A DNA stretch of 5,319 bases from an uncultured Sphingomonadales bacterium (GCA_903911985.1 CAIWFP010000254.1:1-5319); one strand, 5' to 3'; positions 1 to 5,319 are shown, counted from the first letter of the stretch. Notes: a model not told the origin generated them from the letters alone. Numbers and translations are program-made.

Positions 1-565
1 CGCATTCCTCGCGGAAGTTGGTCTCGATGATGCCGCTGCGGCCGCCGCCAACGCCGCTGGCATAGGCCAGCGCCACGTCATGGGCATTGCCGGTGGTGTC
101 CTGATGGATGGCCACGAGGCAGGGCACGCCGCCGCCGCGCTGATATTCGCTGCGGACGGTGTGGCCGGGGCCCTTGGGGGCGATCATGATCACGTCGATG
201 TCGGCGCGGGCCTCGATCAGGCCGAAGTGGATGTTGAGGCCATGGGCAAAGGCCAGCGCCGCGCCGGGCTTCAGATTGGCGTGCAGGTCCTCGGCATAGA
301 TGGCGGCCTGATGCTCGTCGGGGGCGAGGATCATCAGAATGTCGGCCCACTGCGCCGCTTCCTTGTTGCTCAGCACCTTGAAACCGGCGCCTTCCGCCTT
401 CTTGGCGGTGGCGGAACCAGCGCGCAGCGCGACGGCCACTTCCTTCACGCCGGAATCGCGCAGGTTCTGCGCATGGGCGTGGCCCTGGCTGCCATAGCCG
501 AGGATGGCGATCTTTTTGCCGGTGATGAGGTTCAGGTCGCAATCGGCGTCGTAATAGACTTTCAC
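1..565 (-). CDS. ilvC: Ketol-acid reductoisomerase (NADP+), N-terminal 188 codons; 3' end beyond window
   Basis: Second step of branched-chain amino acid synthesis in the cytoplasm: Mg2+- and NADPH-dependent isomerisation and reduction of acetolactate or acetohydroxybutyrate. The translation begins MKVYYDADCDLNLITGKKIA. It has the Rossmann motif GYGSQG at residues 23-28 and the cofactor loop ALRAGSAT at 46-53; Arg48, Ser51 and Thr53 fit the NADPH-type class I pattern. The conserved FAHG with His108 and PKGPGH at 130-135 follow, and the visible part ends in GGGRSGIIETNFREEC. The C-terminal knotted domain with the acidic metal ligands lies outside the window. The start is GTG at 565, chosen because AAGGGG (573-578) lies 7 nt upstream, the N-terminus matches the family, and no in-frame ATG lies nearby. 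It is the last visible gene of the ilv cluster, 138 nt after ilvN. Nothing looks broken; the truncation is only the window edge. Confidence 0.97.
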   Translation of the reverse strand, partial: MKVYYDADCDLNLITGKKIAILGYGSQGHAHAQNLRDSGVKEVAVALRAGSATAKKAEGAGFKVLSNKEAAQWADILMILAPDEHQAAIYAEDLHANLKPGAALAFAHGLNIHFGLIEARADIDVIMIAPKGPGHTVRSEYQRGGGVPCLVAIHQDTTGNAHDVALAYASGVGGGRSGIIETNFREEC

Positions 566-572
566 TGGTTTT

Positions 573-578
573 CCCCTT
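573..578 (-). promoter_or_regulatory. Shine-Dalgarno sequence of ilvC
   Basis: AAGGGG on the minus strand, 7 nt before the GTG at 565. It decides the non-ATG start of ilvC. Confidence 0.75.
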
Positions 579-583
579 GATGG

Positions 584-601
584 CCCGCCCTGAGAGGCGG
601 G
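584..601. repeat. GC-rich stem-loop just upstream of the ilvC ribosome binding site
   Basis: CCCGCC (584-589) pairs perfectly with GGCGGG (596-601) across a 6-nt loop. In ilvC mRNA this stem would end 5 nt before the AAGGGG Shine-Dalgarno. It has no downstream T-run, so a role in mRNA stability or translation is more likely than termination. That role is inference. Confidence 0.4.
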
Positions 602-629
602 GCACATGTGCGATCAGGCACGGATCTGG

Positions 630-647
630 ATTAGCAATGCCGCTAAT
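630..647. repeat. Inverted repeat ATTAGC-N6-GCTAAT
   Basis: Perfect 6-bp arms separated by AATGCC, about 65 nt upstream of the ilvC start. It could be an operator or an RNA hairpin. The AT-rich arms stand out from the GC-rich surroundings. No known regulator is assigned. Confidence 0.45.
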
Positions 648-703
648 ATGTTGCGGGCCCCCTGCAACAGCTGCCCGCTTGAATCAACTGATTTGGGCGA
701 ATT

Positions 704-1222
704 TCAGGTCGCGGCGCCCCCGCGCACCATGCCAACGATGCCGGTGCGCCCCACTTCGACCAGCCCCAGCTCGCGCATCAGCGTGATGAAACTGTCGATT
801 TTGTCGGGCGTGCCGGTCAGCTCGAAGACAAAGCTGGCGGTGGTGGTGTCGACCACCTTGGCGCGGAACAGGTCGGCGATGCGCAGGGCTTCCACACGGT
901 TTTCACCCTTGCCAGCCACCTTGATGAGGGCCAGCTCGCGCTCCACATAGGGGCCCTGCTCGGTCAGGTCGGTCACCTTGTGTACCGGCACGAGGCGCTC
1001 CAGCTGGGCGCGGATCTGGTCGATCACCGCGGGCGGCCCGTGGGTGACGATGGTGATGCGGCTGACCGCGTGGTTCTCGGAGATGTCCGCCACGGTCAGG
1101 CTGTCGATATTATAGCCGCGCGCGGTAAACAGCCCGGCGATCTTGGCCAGAATTCCCGCCTCGTTGTCGACGGTAATGGTCAGAACGTGCCGCTCGGAGG
1201 CGGCTTGGGTGATCTTCATCAT
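704..1222 (-). CDS. ilvN: Acetolactate (acetohydroxyacid) synthase small, regulatory subunit
   Basis: Regulatory subunit that stimulates the IlvB catalytic subunit and gives feedback inhibition by valine. The 172-aa protein (MMKITQAASERHVLTITVDN at the N-terminus) carries an ACT domain at about residues 12-85. Its motif is N20-E-A-G23-I-L followed by GLFTARGYNIDSLTVA, and Asn20, Gly23 and Asn38 occupy the positions known as valine-binding in the E. coli IlvH family. The C-terminal half (from about residue 90, GPYVERELALIKV) matches the second, ACT-like domain, and total length is normal. The start is ATG at 1222, with GAAGG (1233-1237) 10 nt upstream; the next ATG, at 1219, would lose one residue. 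The ATG overlaps the stop codon of the preceding gene as ATGA, implying translational coupling. Unusually, another gene separates it from ilvB. Confidence 0.96.
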   Translation of the reverse strand: MMKITQAASERHVLTITVDNEAGILAKIAGLFTARGYNIDSLTVADISENHAVSRITIVTHGPPAVIDQIRAQLERLVPVHKVTDLTEQGPYVERELALIKVAGKGENRVEALRIADLFRAKVVDTTTASFVFELTGTPDKIDSFITLMRELGLVEVGRTGIVGMVRGGAAT

Positions 1223-1656
1223 TTCTGTGCTGCCTTCGTTACGCCGCCCGCAAATGCCGACCAACTTTGCGACTGTTCGGCCACGCATGCGTCGAAGAAA
1301 TCGCGCAGGGCCTGATGATCCTGGCTGAATCTCGGGCGATCCACCGCGTCGTAGCGTTTGAAAGCCGCCGTGAAATCGAAGCCACTGTCGCGGGCAATAA
1401 TCTTCCCGATGTAATAGTTGATCCGGCGCGTGACCGTCTGCATGCGATCCTGATCGTGCCCGTCGGTCGCCGGGGCTGTCTGTATGGCGTTGCCTGCATC
1501 CATCGCCATCACGACGCAGCCGAAGTCATGCGTCGTGGCATCGCTGGCGGATGGCGCCGCCGCCGCCGGCTGATGCGTCTGCGCGCTCGCGCCGGTGGGC
1601 GTCAGCGCGGCGAGAACCACGGCAAGGCCGATCTTTTGCATGGGCATTTTTCTCAC
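1219..1656 (-). CDS. Small exported protein of unknown function between ilvB and ilvN
   Basis: I do not recognise the family. The 145-aa product starts MRKMPMQKIGLAVVLAAL and then TPTGASAQ: positive n-region, hydrophobic core, and an ASA-Q signal-peptidase I site after about residue 25, so it is probably periplasmic. An Ala/Pro-rich linker follows. The mature domain (from about THDFGCVVMAMDA) has only two cysteines, C47 and C124, which could form a disulfide, and a central YYIGKIIARDSGFDF stretch. Start choice is uncertain. The Shine-Dalgarno GGGGG directly after the ilvB stop is 10 nt from the GTG at 1656. GTG at 1665 is too close to it, and ATGs at 1647 and 1641 are also possible; all keep the signal peptide. 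The gene begins within about 35 nt of the ilvB stop and its TGA overlaps the ilvN ATG, so it is almost certainly co-translated with ilvBN. No link to acetolactate synthase can be read from its sequence. Confidence 0.82.
   Translation of the reverse strand: MRKMPMQKIGLAVVLAALTPTGASAQTHQPAAAAPSASDATTHDFGCVVMAMDAGNAIQTAPATDGHDQDRMQTVTRRINYYIGKIIARDSGFDFTAAFKRYDAVDRPRFSQDHQALRDFFDACVAEQSQSWSAFAGGVTKAAQK
1233..1237 (-). promoter_or_regulatory. Shine-Dalgarno sequence of ilvN
   Basis: GAAGG lies inside the 3' end of the preceding small gene, 10 nt before the ATG at 1222. It supports that start over a longer in-frame reading from 1288, which would overlap the upstream gene by about 70 nt. Confidence 0.55.
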
Positions 1657-1665
1657 AACCGTCAC

Positions 1666-1671
1666 GCCCCC
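1666..1671 (-). promoter_or_regulatory. Shine-Dalgarno sequence abutting the ilvB stop, for the small downstream gene
   Basis: The minus strand reads TAAGGGGGC, so the ilvB stop codon runs straight into a purine-rich ribosome binding site. It is 10 nt from the GTG at 1656. Ribosomes finishing ilvB would meet it directly, which suggests coupling. Confidence 0.5.
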
Positions 1672-3414
1672 TTACACCAGCGCCTTGGCTTCATCATCCA
1701 TCGTGCCGGCCACACTGTCGCCGAACAGGATCATGTCGGTATGCGCCGCGCCTGATGGGATCATCGGGAAGCAGTTGGCTTCCTTGGCCACGCGGCAATC
1801 GACGATGACCGGCCCGTCGTGGTCAATCATCGCCTGAATCCCGGCGTCCAGCTCGGCCTCGCTGTCGATGCGGATGCCCTTCCAGCCATAAGCCTGCGCC
1901 AACACGACAAAATCGGGCAGGCTGTCGCTATACGAGTTCGAATAGCGGCTTTCGTAGGTCAGCTCCTGCCACTGGCGGACCATGCCCATCCATTCGTTGT
2001 TGAGGATGAACACCTTGACCGGCAGGCGGTATTGCGTGGCGGTGCCCAGCTCCTGAATGTTCATCTGGATGGATGCCTCGCCGGCAATGTCGATGACCAG
2101 CCGCCCGGGGTTGCCCAATTGCGCGCCGATGGCGGCGGGCAGGCCATAGCCCATGGTGCCAAGGCCGCCGCTGGTCAGCCATTCGTTGGGCTGGTTGATC
2201 GGGAAATATTGCGCCGCCCACATCTGGTGCTGGCCGACCTCGGTAGAGACGATCGGGCTATGCGCCTTGGTCAGCGCATAGAGCCGCTCAACGGCATATT
2301 GCGGGGCGATTTCGGTGGGCAGGCGGGGATAGGCGAGACTCTTTCGCGCACGCCAGCCATCGATGCGGGCCTTCCACGGCGACAGGTCCTGCGCCTTGCG
2401 CTTGCCCCAGGCGGCGATGAGTTGTTCCAGCACGGTGGCGCAATCGCCGACGATGCCCAGATCCACGGCCACAACCTTGTTAATGCTGGAGCGATCGATA
2501 TCGATGTGGATCTTCGTCGAGCCCGGGGAGAAGGCATCCAGCCGCCCGGTCACCCGGTCGTCAAAGCGGGCGCCGATGCAGACCATGACATCGGCCTGAT
2601 TCATCGCCCAGTTGGCCTCGAAAGTGCCGTGCATGCCCAGCATGCCCAGCCAGTCGCCATGGTCGGCGGGGAAGGCGCCAAGCCCCATCAGGGTGGAGGT
2701 GACCGGCGCGCCGGTGAGCTCTTGCAACTGGCGCAGCAGGGTGCTGGCGCGCGGGCCGGAATTGATGACGCCGCCACCGGTATAGAATATCGGCGCCTTG
2801 GCATTGGCCAGCAGCTCCACCGCGCGGGCGATGTCGTCAGCCGGGCCCTCGGTCTGCGGGGTATAGCGGTTGTGGCGCTGGGCCGGTGTCTCGTGCCATG
2901 TGGCCGAAGCGATCTGCACATCCTTGGGAATGTCGATCAGTACCGGGCCGGGGCGCCCCGTGGTGGCAATCTGAAAGGCCTCGTCGATGGTCTTGGCCAG
3001 ATCGGCGGGGTCCTTCACCAGATAATTGTGCTTGCAGCAGTGCCGGGTGATGCCGATCGTGTCGGCCTCCTGAAAGGCATCCGAGCCGATAAGCCCGGTG
3101 GGAACCTGCCCGGTGATGACAACCAGCGGGATCGAATCGAGAAAGGCGTCGGCAATACCGGTAACCGCGTTGGTGGCGCCGGGGCCGGAGGTGACCAGCA
3201 CCACGCCGGGCTTGCCGGTGGAGCGGGCATAACCTTCCGCCGCATGGGCCGCGCCCGCCTCGTGCCGCACCAGAATGTGGCGAATGCGCTTCTCGCCGAA
3301 CAAGGCGTCGTAAATCGGCAGAACCGCGCCGCCGGGATAGCCGAAGACGAACTCCACACCCTGCCGAACCAGGCTTTCGACCAGAATATTGGCGCCGCTG
3401 CGCTCCTCGCTCAC
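1672..3414 (-). CDS. ilvB: Acetolactate (acetohydroxyacid) synthase large, catalytic subunit
   Basis: ThDP-, Mg2+- and FAD-dependent enzyme condensing pyruvate with pyruvate or 2-oxobutyrate, the first common step of valine, leucine and isoleucine synthesis. The 580-aa length is typical. The N-terminal PYR domain has VFGYPGGAVLPIYDALF and catalytic Glu52 in RHEAGAAHAAEGYAR, followed by VTSGPGATN and TGQVPTGLIGSDAFQE. The central FAD domain has GARFDDRVTG (281-290). The C-terminal PP domain has a ThDP/Mg motif from G445 to NN472-473, followed by EWMGMVRQWQE. In that motif the usual GDG/GDA Asp is Glu446 (GEAS), encoded by GAG. Residues equivalent to plant herbicide-contact Pro197, Asp376, Trp574 and Ser653 are the sensitive types (P105, D286, W482, S554). 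The start is GTG at 3414, with AGGAAGGA 9 nt upstream; no ATG, GTG or TTG lies farther up in frame. It is the first gene of the ilv cluster, 211 nt after miaA. Confidence 0.97.
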   Translation of the reverse strand: MSEERSGANILVESLVRQGVEFVFGYPGGAVLPIYDALFGEKRIRHILVRHEAGAAHAAEGYARSTGKPGVVLVTSGPGATNAVTGIADAFLDSIPLVVITGQVPTGLIGSDAFQEADTIGITRHCCKHNYLVKDPADLAKTIDEAFQIATTGRPGPVLIDIPKDVQIASATWHETPAQRHNRYTPQTEGPADDIARAVELLANAKAPIFYTGGGVINSGPRASTLLRQLQELTGAPVTSTLMGLGAFPADHGDWLGMLGMHGTFEANWAMNQADVMVCIGARFDDRVTGRLDAFSPGSTKIHIDIDRSSINKVVAVDLGIVGDCATVLEQLIAAWGKRKAQDLSPWKARIDGWRARKSLAYPRLPTEIAPQYAVERLYALTKAHSPIVSTEVGQHQMWAAQYFPINQPNEWLTSGGLGTMGYGLPAAIGAQLGNPGRLVIDIAGEASIQMNIQELGTATQYRLPVKVFILNNEWMGMVRQWQELTYESRYSNSYSDSLPDFVVLAQAYGWKGIRIDSEAELDAGIQAMIDHDGPVIVDCRVAKEANCFPMIPSGAAHTDMILFGDSVAGTMDDEAKALV

Positions 3415-3423
3415 CGCGACGGT

Positions 3424-3431
3424 TCCTTCCT
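3424..3431 (-). promoter_or_regulatory. Shine-Dalgarno sequence of ilvB
   Basis: AGGAAGGA on the minus strand, 9 nt before the GTG at 3414. It fixes the non-ATG start of ilvB. Confidence 0.65.
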
Positions 3432-3519
3432 GCTTGGCCCGGGCAATCTCGGCCCGCGCGCAACCTCGCCAGAGGCGATGTTTGTTGCCCCGCCTATGAC
3501 GGGAAATTCTTAAAGAACC

Positions 3520-3547
3520 GACCCGGCACAGGGGGCTGTGCCGGGTC
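3520..3547 (-). terminator. Strong hairpin in the ilvB leader: candidate attenuator or miaA terminator
   Basis: GACCCGGCACAG (3520-3531) and CTGTGCCGGGTC (3536-3547) form a perfect 12-bp stem around a 4-nt loop. On the minus strand it is followed by GGTTCTTT, a modest T-rich tail, which fits an intrinsic terminator of miaA or an attenuator within the ilvB leader. On the plus strand it is followed by TTTGG, but no plus-strand gene lies nearby. The promoter-like sequence at 3594-3622 is upstream of it in the direction of ilvB, so ilvB transcripts from that promoter would have to read through it. Confidence 0.65.
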
Positions 3548-3593
3548 TTTGGTCCAACTCGCTTATCGCCCGCTGTTCACAGGCAGTGCGGCG

Positions 3594-3622
3594 CCTCTAG
3601 GTGACAGTAAATGTCATGTCAA
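3594..3622 (-). promoter_or_regulatory. Candidate promoter of the ilvB operon
   Basis: A perfect -35 TTGACA (3617-3622) starts 4 nt after the miaA stop. A 17-nt spacer separates it from a weak -10, TAGAGG (3594-3599). Transcription would begin near 3587, giving a leader of about 170 nt before ilvB that contains the 3520-3547 hairpin. The -35 and spacing are convincing; the -10 is poor, suggesting a weak or activated promoter. Confidence 0.5.
3602..3616. promoter_or_regulatory. Operator-like palindrome TGACA-N5-TGTCA in the promoter spacer
   Basis: Perfect 5-bp inverted arms lie inside the 17-nt spacer of the putative ilvB promoter. A further TGACA overlaps the -35 element, giving tandem TGACA on the minus strand. 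The position suits a regulator acting directly on RNA polymerase. I cannot assign the protein that would bind. Confidence 0.45.
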
Positions 3623-3625
3623 GCA

Positions 3626-4597
3626 TCAATGGCGTAATAAAAATACAAAGGACTCGGAAATGTCGATTGTTTCTGGCGTGGCGCGAGGCCAGTCCGCGGG
3701 TGGCTGATGGCGCATCCAGGTGAATTGCCGCTTGGCGTAATTGCGGGTGGCCTGAGCCCCGCGTCGCAGAGCCTCTTCGCGGCTCCATTCCCCGCGCAGC
3801 CAGCCGCCAATCTCGCTCACCCCGATAGCGCGCATCACGGGCATATCGGGGTCCAAACCCCGGGCCAGCAACCGCTCCACCTCCGCCACCGCGCCACCTT
3901 CCAGCATGGCGGCAAAGCGGGCGTCGCAGCGTTGGTAGAGCCAGCCCCGATCCGGCAGCAGCACCAGCGGACGCAAATCCACCTCCTTGCCGATGCCGCC
4001 TTCCAGCCGTGCCTGCCAATGGGCCAGCGGCTGTCCGGTGGAGCGCACCACCTCAAGCGCGCGGGCCACGCGGGTGGTGTCCGTGGGGGCGAGGGCGGCG
4101 GCGCGGGCGGGGTCGGCAAGGGTGAGGGCGGCATGGGCCTCGGCCACCGGCATGGCGCGCACCGCGGTGCGGACGGCGGGGTCTATTGGCGGGATCGGGG
4201 CGATGCCATCGAGCAGTGTGCGGATGTACAGCCCGGTGCCGCCCACCAGAATTGGCACGGCGCCACCTGCATGCGCCTCGGCAATTTCCGCCCGCGCCGC
4301 CGCCGCCCAATCCGCCGCCGAGCAGCTTTGCGCGCCATCCCATGCGCCAAACAGCCGATGGCTCACGCCCCGCATGTCAGCCTCGCTTGGCCGCGCGCTC
4401 AGCACCGCCAGATCGGCATAGACCTGCGCGCTGTCGGCGTTGATGATCACCGCCTTGCGCCCCTGTTTCAGGAGCGCCTCGCCAAGGCGCACCGCACAAT
4501 CGCTCTTGCCGCTGGCGGTCGGCCCTGCAATGAGCGCCAGCGGCGGGCGCCGGTCGGTCTCGCCGGGTTGGTTTGATGGGGTATTCACGGTGGTCAT
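3626..4597 (-). CDS. miaA: tRNA dimethylallyltransferase (tRNA isopentenyltransferase)
   Basis: Transfers the dimethylallyl group to N6 of A37 in tRNAs that read codons starting with U, stabilising codon-anticodon pairing. The 323-aa length is typical. Motifs in order: P-loop LALIAGPTASGKS (GPTASGKS at 25-32), NADSAQVY (53-60) with the conserved Asp55 that contacts the target base region, ILVGGTGLYI (116-125), RALEVVRSTGQPLAHW (179-194), and the C-terminal ATRNYAKRQFTWMRH (283-297). The family's usual Met in NADSMQVY is Ala here. The start is ATG at 4597, because the P-loop then lies about 25 residues in, as in relatives. A longer reading from 4735 would run far into serB on the other strand. 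No good Shine-Dalgarno precedes the ATG. The gene is transcribed towards ilvB and its start overlaps that of divergent serB. Confidence 0.96.
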   Translation of the reverse strand: MTTVNTPSNQPGETDRRPPLALIAGPTASGKSDCAVRLGEALLKQGRKAVIINADSAQVYADLAVLSARPSEADMRGVSHRLFGAWDGAQSCSAADWAAAARAEIAEAHAGGAVPILVGGTGLYIRTLLDGIAPIPPIDPAVRTAVRAMPVAEAHAALTLADPARAAALAPTDTTRVARALEVVRSTGQPLAHWQARLEGGIGKEVDLRPLVLLPDRGWLYQRCDARFAAMLEGGAVAEVERLLARGLDPDMPVMRAIGVSEIGGWLRGEWSREEALRRGAQATRNYAKRQFTWMRHQPPADWPRATPETIDISESFVFLLRH

Positions 4598-5319
4598 TGC
4601 CAGGCTGATAGCAGATGTGACGGGAATGCGCGGCAAAATGGAGGCCTGTCTGGCCGATTTGGCCACGCGTGGCGCCGTGGGCACCGCCTCCTGTCTGGGT
4701 GCCCAGCCGGGCGCGCTGGAGATCACCTTTGCCACTGGCGATGTGGCGACGATCCGCGCCGGGTTCGATGCGCATTTCGCGCCTGCCGACCTGCTGATTG
4801 CCGATCATGCCCCCCGTGTGCCGCAGGTTTTCGTCTCGGACATGGATTCGACCATGATCGGGCAGGAGTGCATCGACGAACTGGCCGATTTTGCCGGATT
4901 GAAGGCGCAGATCGCGGAAATTACCGAGCGCGCCATGCAGGGCGAACTCGATTTCGAAAGCGCCCTGCGCGAGCGCGTCGCCCTGCTGGCCGGGCTCGAC
5001 GAGGGCGCCATAGCCCGCTGCATCGCAGAACGTATCCGCCCGATGCCCGGCGCAAAAACGCTGGTCGCCACGCTGAAGGCCAAAGGCTGCCGCACCGTGC
5101 TGGTCACCGGCGGTTTCCACCAGTTCGCCGATCCTGTCGCCGAAATGCTGGGCTTCGAGCGGGTCATCGCCAACCGGCTGGAAATTGTCGATGGCAGACT
5201 GACCGGCGGTCTGCTGGGCGAAATCTGCCATTCCGGCACCAAGCTGGCCGCGCATGATGAAGAGGTCGAGGCGCTGGGGGAGGGCACAACCAGCCTCGCC
5301 ACCGGCGATGGCGCCAACG
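4590..5319 (+). CDS. serB: Phosphoserine phosphatase, first 243 codons; 3' end beyond window
   Basis: Last step of serine synthesis: hydrolysis of O-phospho-L-serine to L-serine by a HAD-superfamily enzyme. The N-terminal part (MVIARLIADV to about residue 75) corresponds to the variable regulatory region seen in alphaproteobacterial SerB. HAD motif I is VFVSDMDSTMI, with nucleophile Asp84 and acid/base Asp86. Next comes GQECIDELADFAG with the substrate-binding Glu. Motif II is VLVTGGF (Thr173), motif III Lys218 in SGTKLA, and motif IV begins GDGAN (239-243), where the window ends. The start is probably GTG at 4590, because VIARLIAD matches the family N-terminus; ATG at 4626 or 4641 would delete it. 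The ribosome binding site is weak (GGGG, 8 nt upstream). With this start the gene overlaps miaA head-to-head by 8 nt. No frameshift or missing residue is visible. Confidence 0.94.
   Translation, partial: MVIARLIADVTGMRGKMEACLADLATRGAVGTASCLGAQPGALEITFATGDVATIRAGFDAHFAPADLLIADHAPRVPQVFVSDMDSTMIGQECIDELADFAGLKAQIAEITERAMQGELDFESALRERVALLAGLDEGAIARCIAERIRPMPGAKTLVATLKAKGCRTVLVTGGFHQFADPVAEMLGFERVIANRLEIVDGRLTGGLLGEICHSGTKLAAHDEEVEALGEGTTSLATGDGAN
4608..4636 (-). promoter_or_regulatory. Possible miaA promoter inside the serB coding region
   Basis: TTGCCG (4631-4636), a 17-nt spacer and TGCTAT (4608-4613) on the minus strand resemble a sigma-70-type promoter. Transcription would begin about 3-5 nt before the miaA ATG, giving an essentially leaderless message. 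That fits the missing Shine-Dalgarno, but the -10 is a weak match. Confidence 0.22.

Larger units (their letters stand above)
566..703. other. ilvN-ilvC intergenic region with several inverted repeats
   Basis: This non-coding gap lies inside the ilv cluster. Read towards ilvC it holds, in order: an imperfect hairpin with TTGC/GCAA arms and inner GG/CC pairs (651-667), a perfect 6-bp inverted repeat ATTAGC-N6-GCTAAT (630-647), a 10-bp palindrome GCACATGTGC (602-611), and a 6-bp stem CCCGCC/GGCGGG (584-601) directly before the ilvC ribosome binding site. None is followed by a T-run on the minus strand, so none is a clear intrinsic terminator. I found no convincing promoter here. ilvC may be co-transcribed with ilvBN, with processing or partial termination in this gap, or may have its own promoter. 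Confidence 0.5.

Noticed and set aside
1223..1288. Upstream extension of ilvN to an ATG at 1288
   Set aside because: The extra residues would overlap the preceding gene by about 70 nt and are not family-like. ATG 1222 has a properly spaced Shine-Dalgarno and an ATGA overlap.
1819..3513. A 564-codon open frame on the plus strand opposite ilvB
   Set aside because: It mirrors ilvB codons in a GC-rich gene, and its translation is Gly/Ala/Asp/His-rich with no recognisable domain. It is an antisense shadow.
3415..3569. N-terminal extension of IlvB: the frame stays open for about 50 codons upstream and reads protein-like just before the GTG (ARAEIARAKQEGTVAV)
   Set aside because: There is no ATG, GTG or TTG in that stretch, it crosses the strong hairpin, and the GTG at 3414 has its own Shine-Dalgarno.
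3563..3580. Five-codon reading frame (GTG AAC AGC GGG CGA TAA) as an ilv leader peptide
   Set aside because: It has no cluster of branched-chain codons and no clear ribosome binding site, so it is not supported as a classical attenuator peptide.
4598..4735. Upstream extension of miaA to an ATG at 4735
   Set aside because: The extra 46 residues are not like any MiaA N-terminus and lie antisense to serB; the ATG at 4597 fits the family length.
4377..5255. A 292-codon minus-strand open frame across serB and into miaA
   Set aside because: It lies opposite the clear SerB reading frame with all HAD motifs, and its product has no recognisable motifs; a shadow of serB.
1..5319. A previously undescribed system in this window
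   Set aside because: Six of the seven... genes cannot be claimed: five of the six genes belong to well-known biosynthetic or tRNA-modification families, and only the small exported protein is unassigned. There are no repeats, mobile elements or effector-like genes to support a new system.

Overview
This is a chromosomal core-metabolism segment from a high-GC Gram-negative bacterium. The proteins look alphaproteobacterial, and most like a sphingomonad (Sphingomonas/Novosphingobium-type). That placement rests on remembered family resemblance (the IlvB active-site stretch, the SerB N-terminus) and on gene order, not on a database search. No mobile elements, CRISPR arrays, tRNAs or rRNAs were seen. 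I found no novel defence or accessory system.

Layout: almost everything is on the minus strand. Read in the direction of transcription (right to left) the order is miaA (tRNA dimethylallyltransferase), a 211-nt regulatory gap, ilvB (acetolactate synthase large subunit), a small unrecognised exported-protein gene, ilvN (acetolactate synthase small subunit), a 138-nt gap rich in inverted repeats, and the first 188 codons of ilvC (ketol-acid reductoisomerase), which runs off the left edge. On the plus strand at the right end is the first 243 codons of serB (phosphoserine phosphatase). It diverges from miaA, and its probable start codon overlaps the miaA start.

IlvB and IlvN form acetohydroxyacid synthase, which makes acetolactate and acetohydroxybutyrate. 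IlvC converts these to the dihydroxy acids on the way to valine, isoleucine and leucine. ilvB, the small gene and ilvN are tightly packed and look translationally coupled: a Shine-Dalgarno sequence adjoins the ilvB stop, and an ATGA overlap joins the small gene to ilvN. ilvC follows after a gap and has its own good ribosome binding site.

The gap upstream of ilvB holds a promoter-like TTGACA/TAGAGG pair with a palindrome in its spacer. Downstream of it is a perfect 12-bp hairpin, a candidate attenuator or miaA terminator. The points most worth checking are the exported-protein gene between the two synthase subunits, the ilvB control region, the Asp-to-Glu change in the IlvB thiamine-diphosphate motif, and the overlapping divergent miaA/serB starts.
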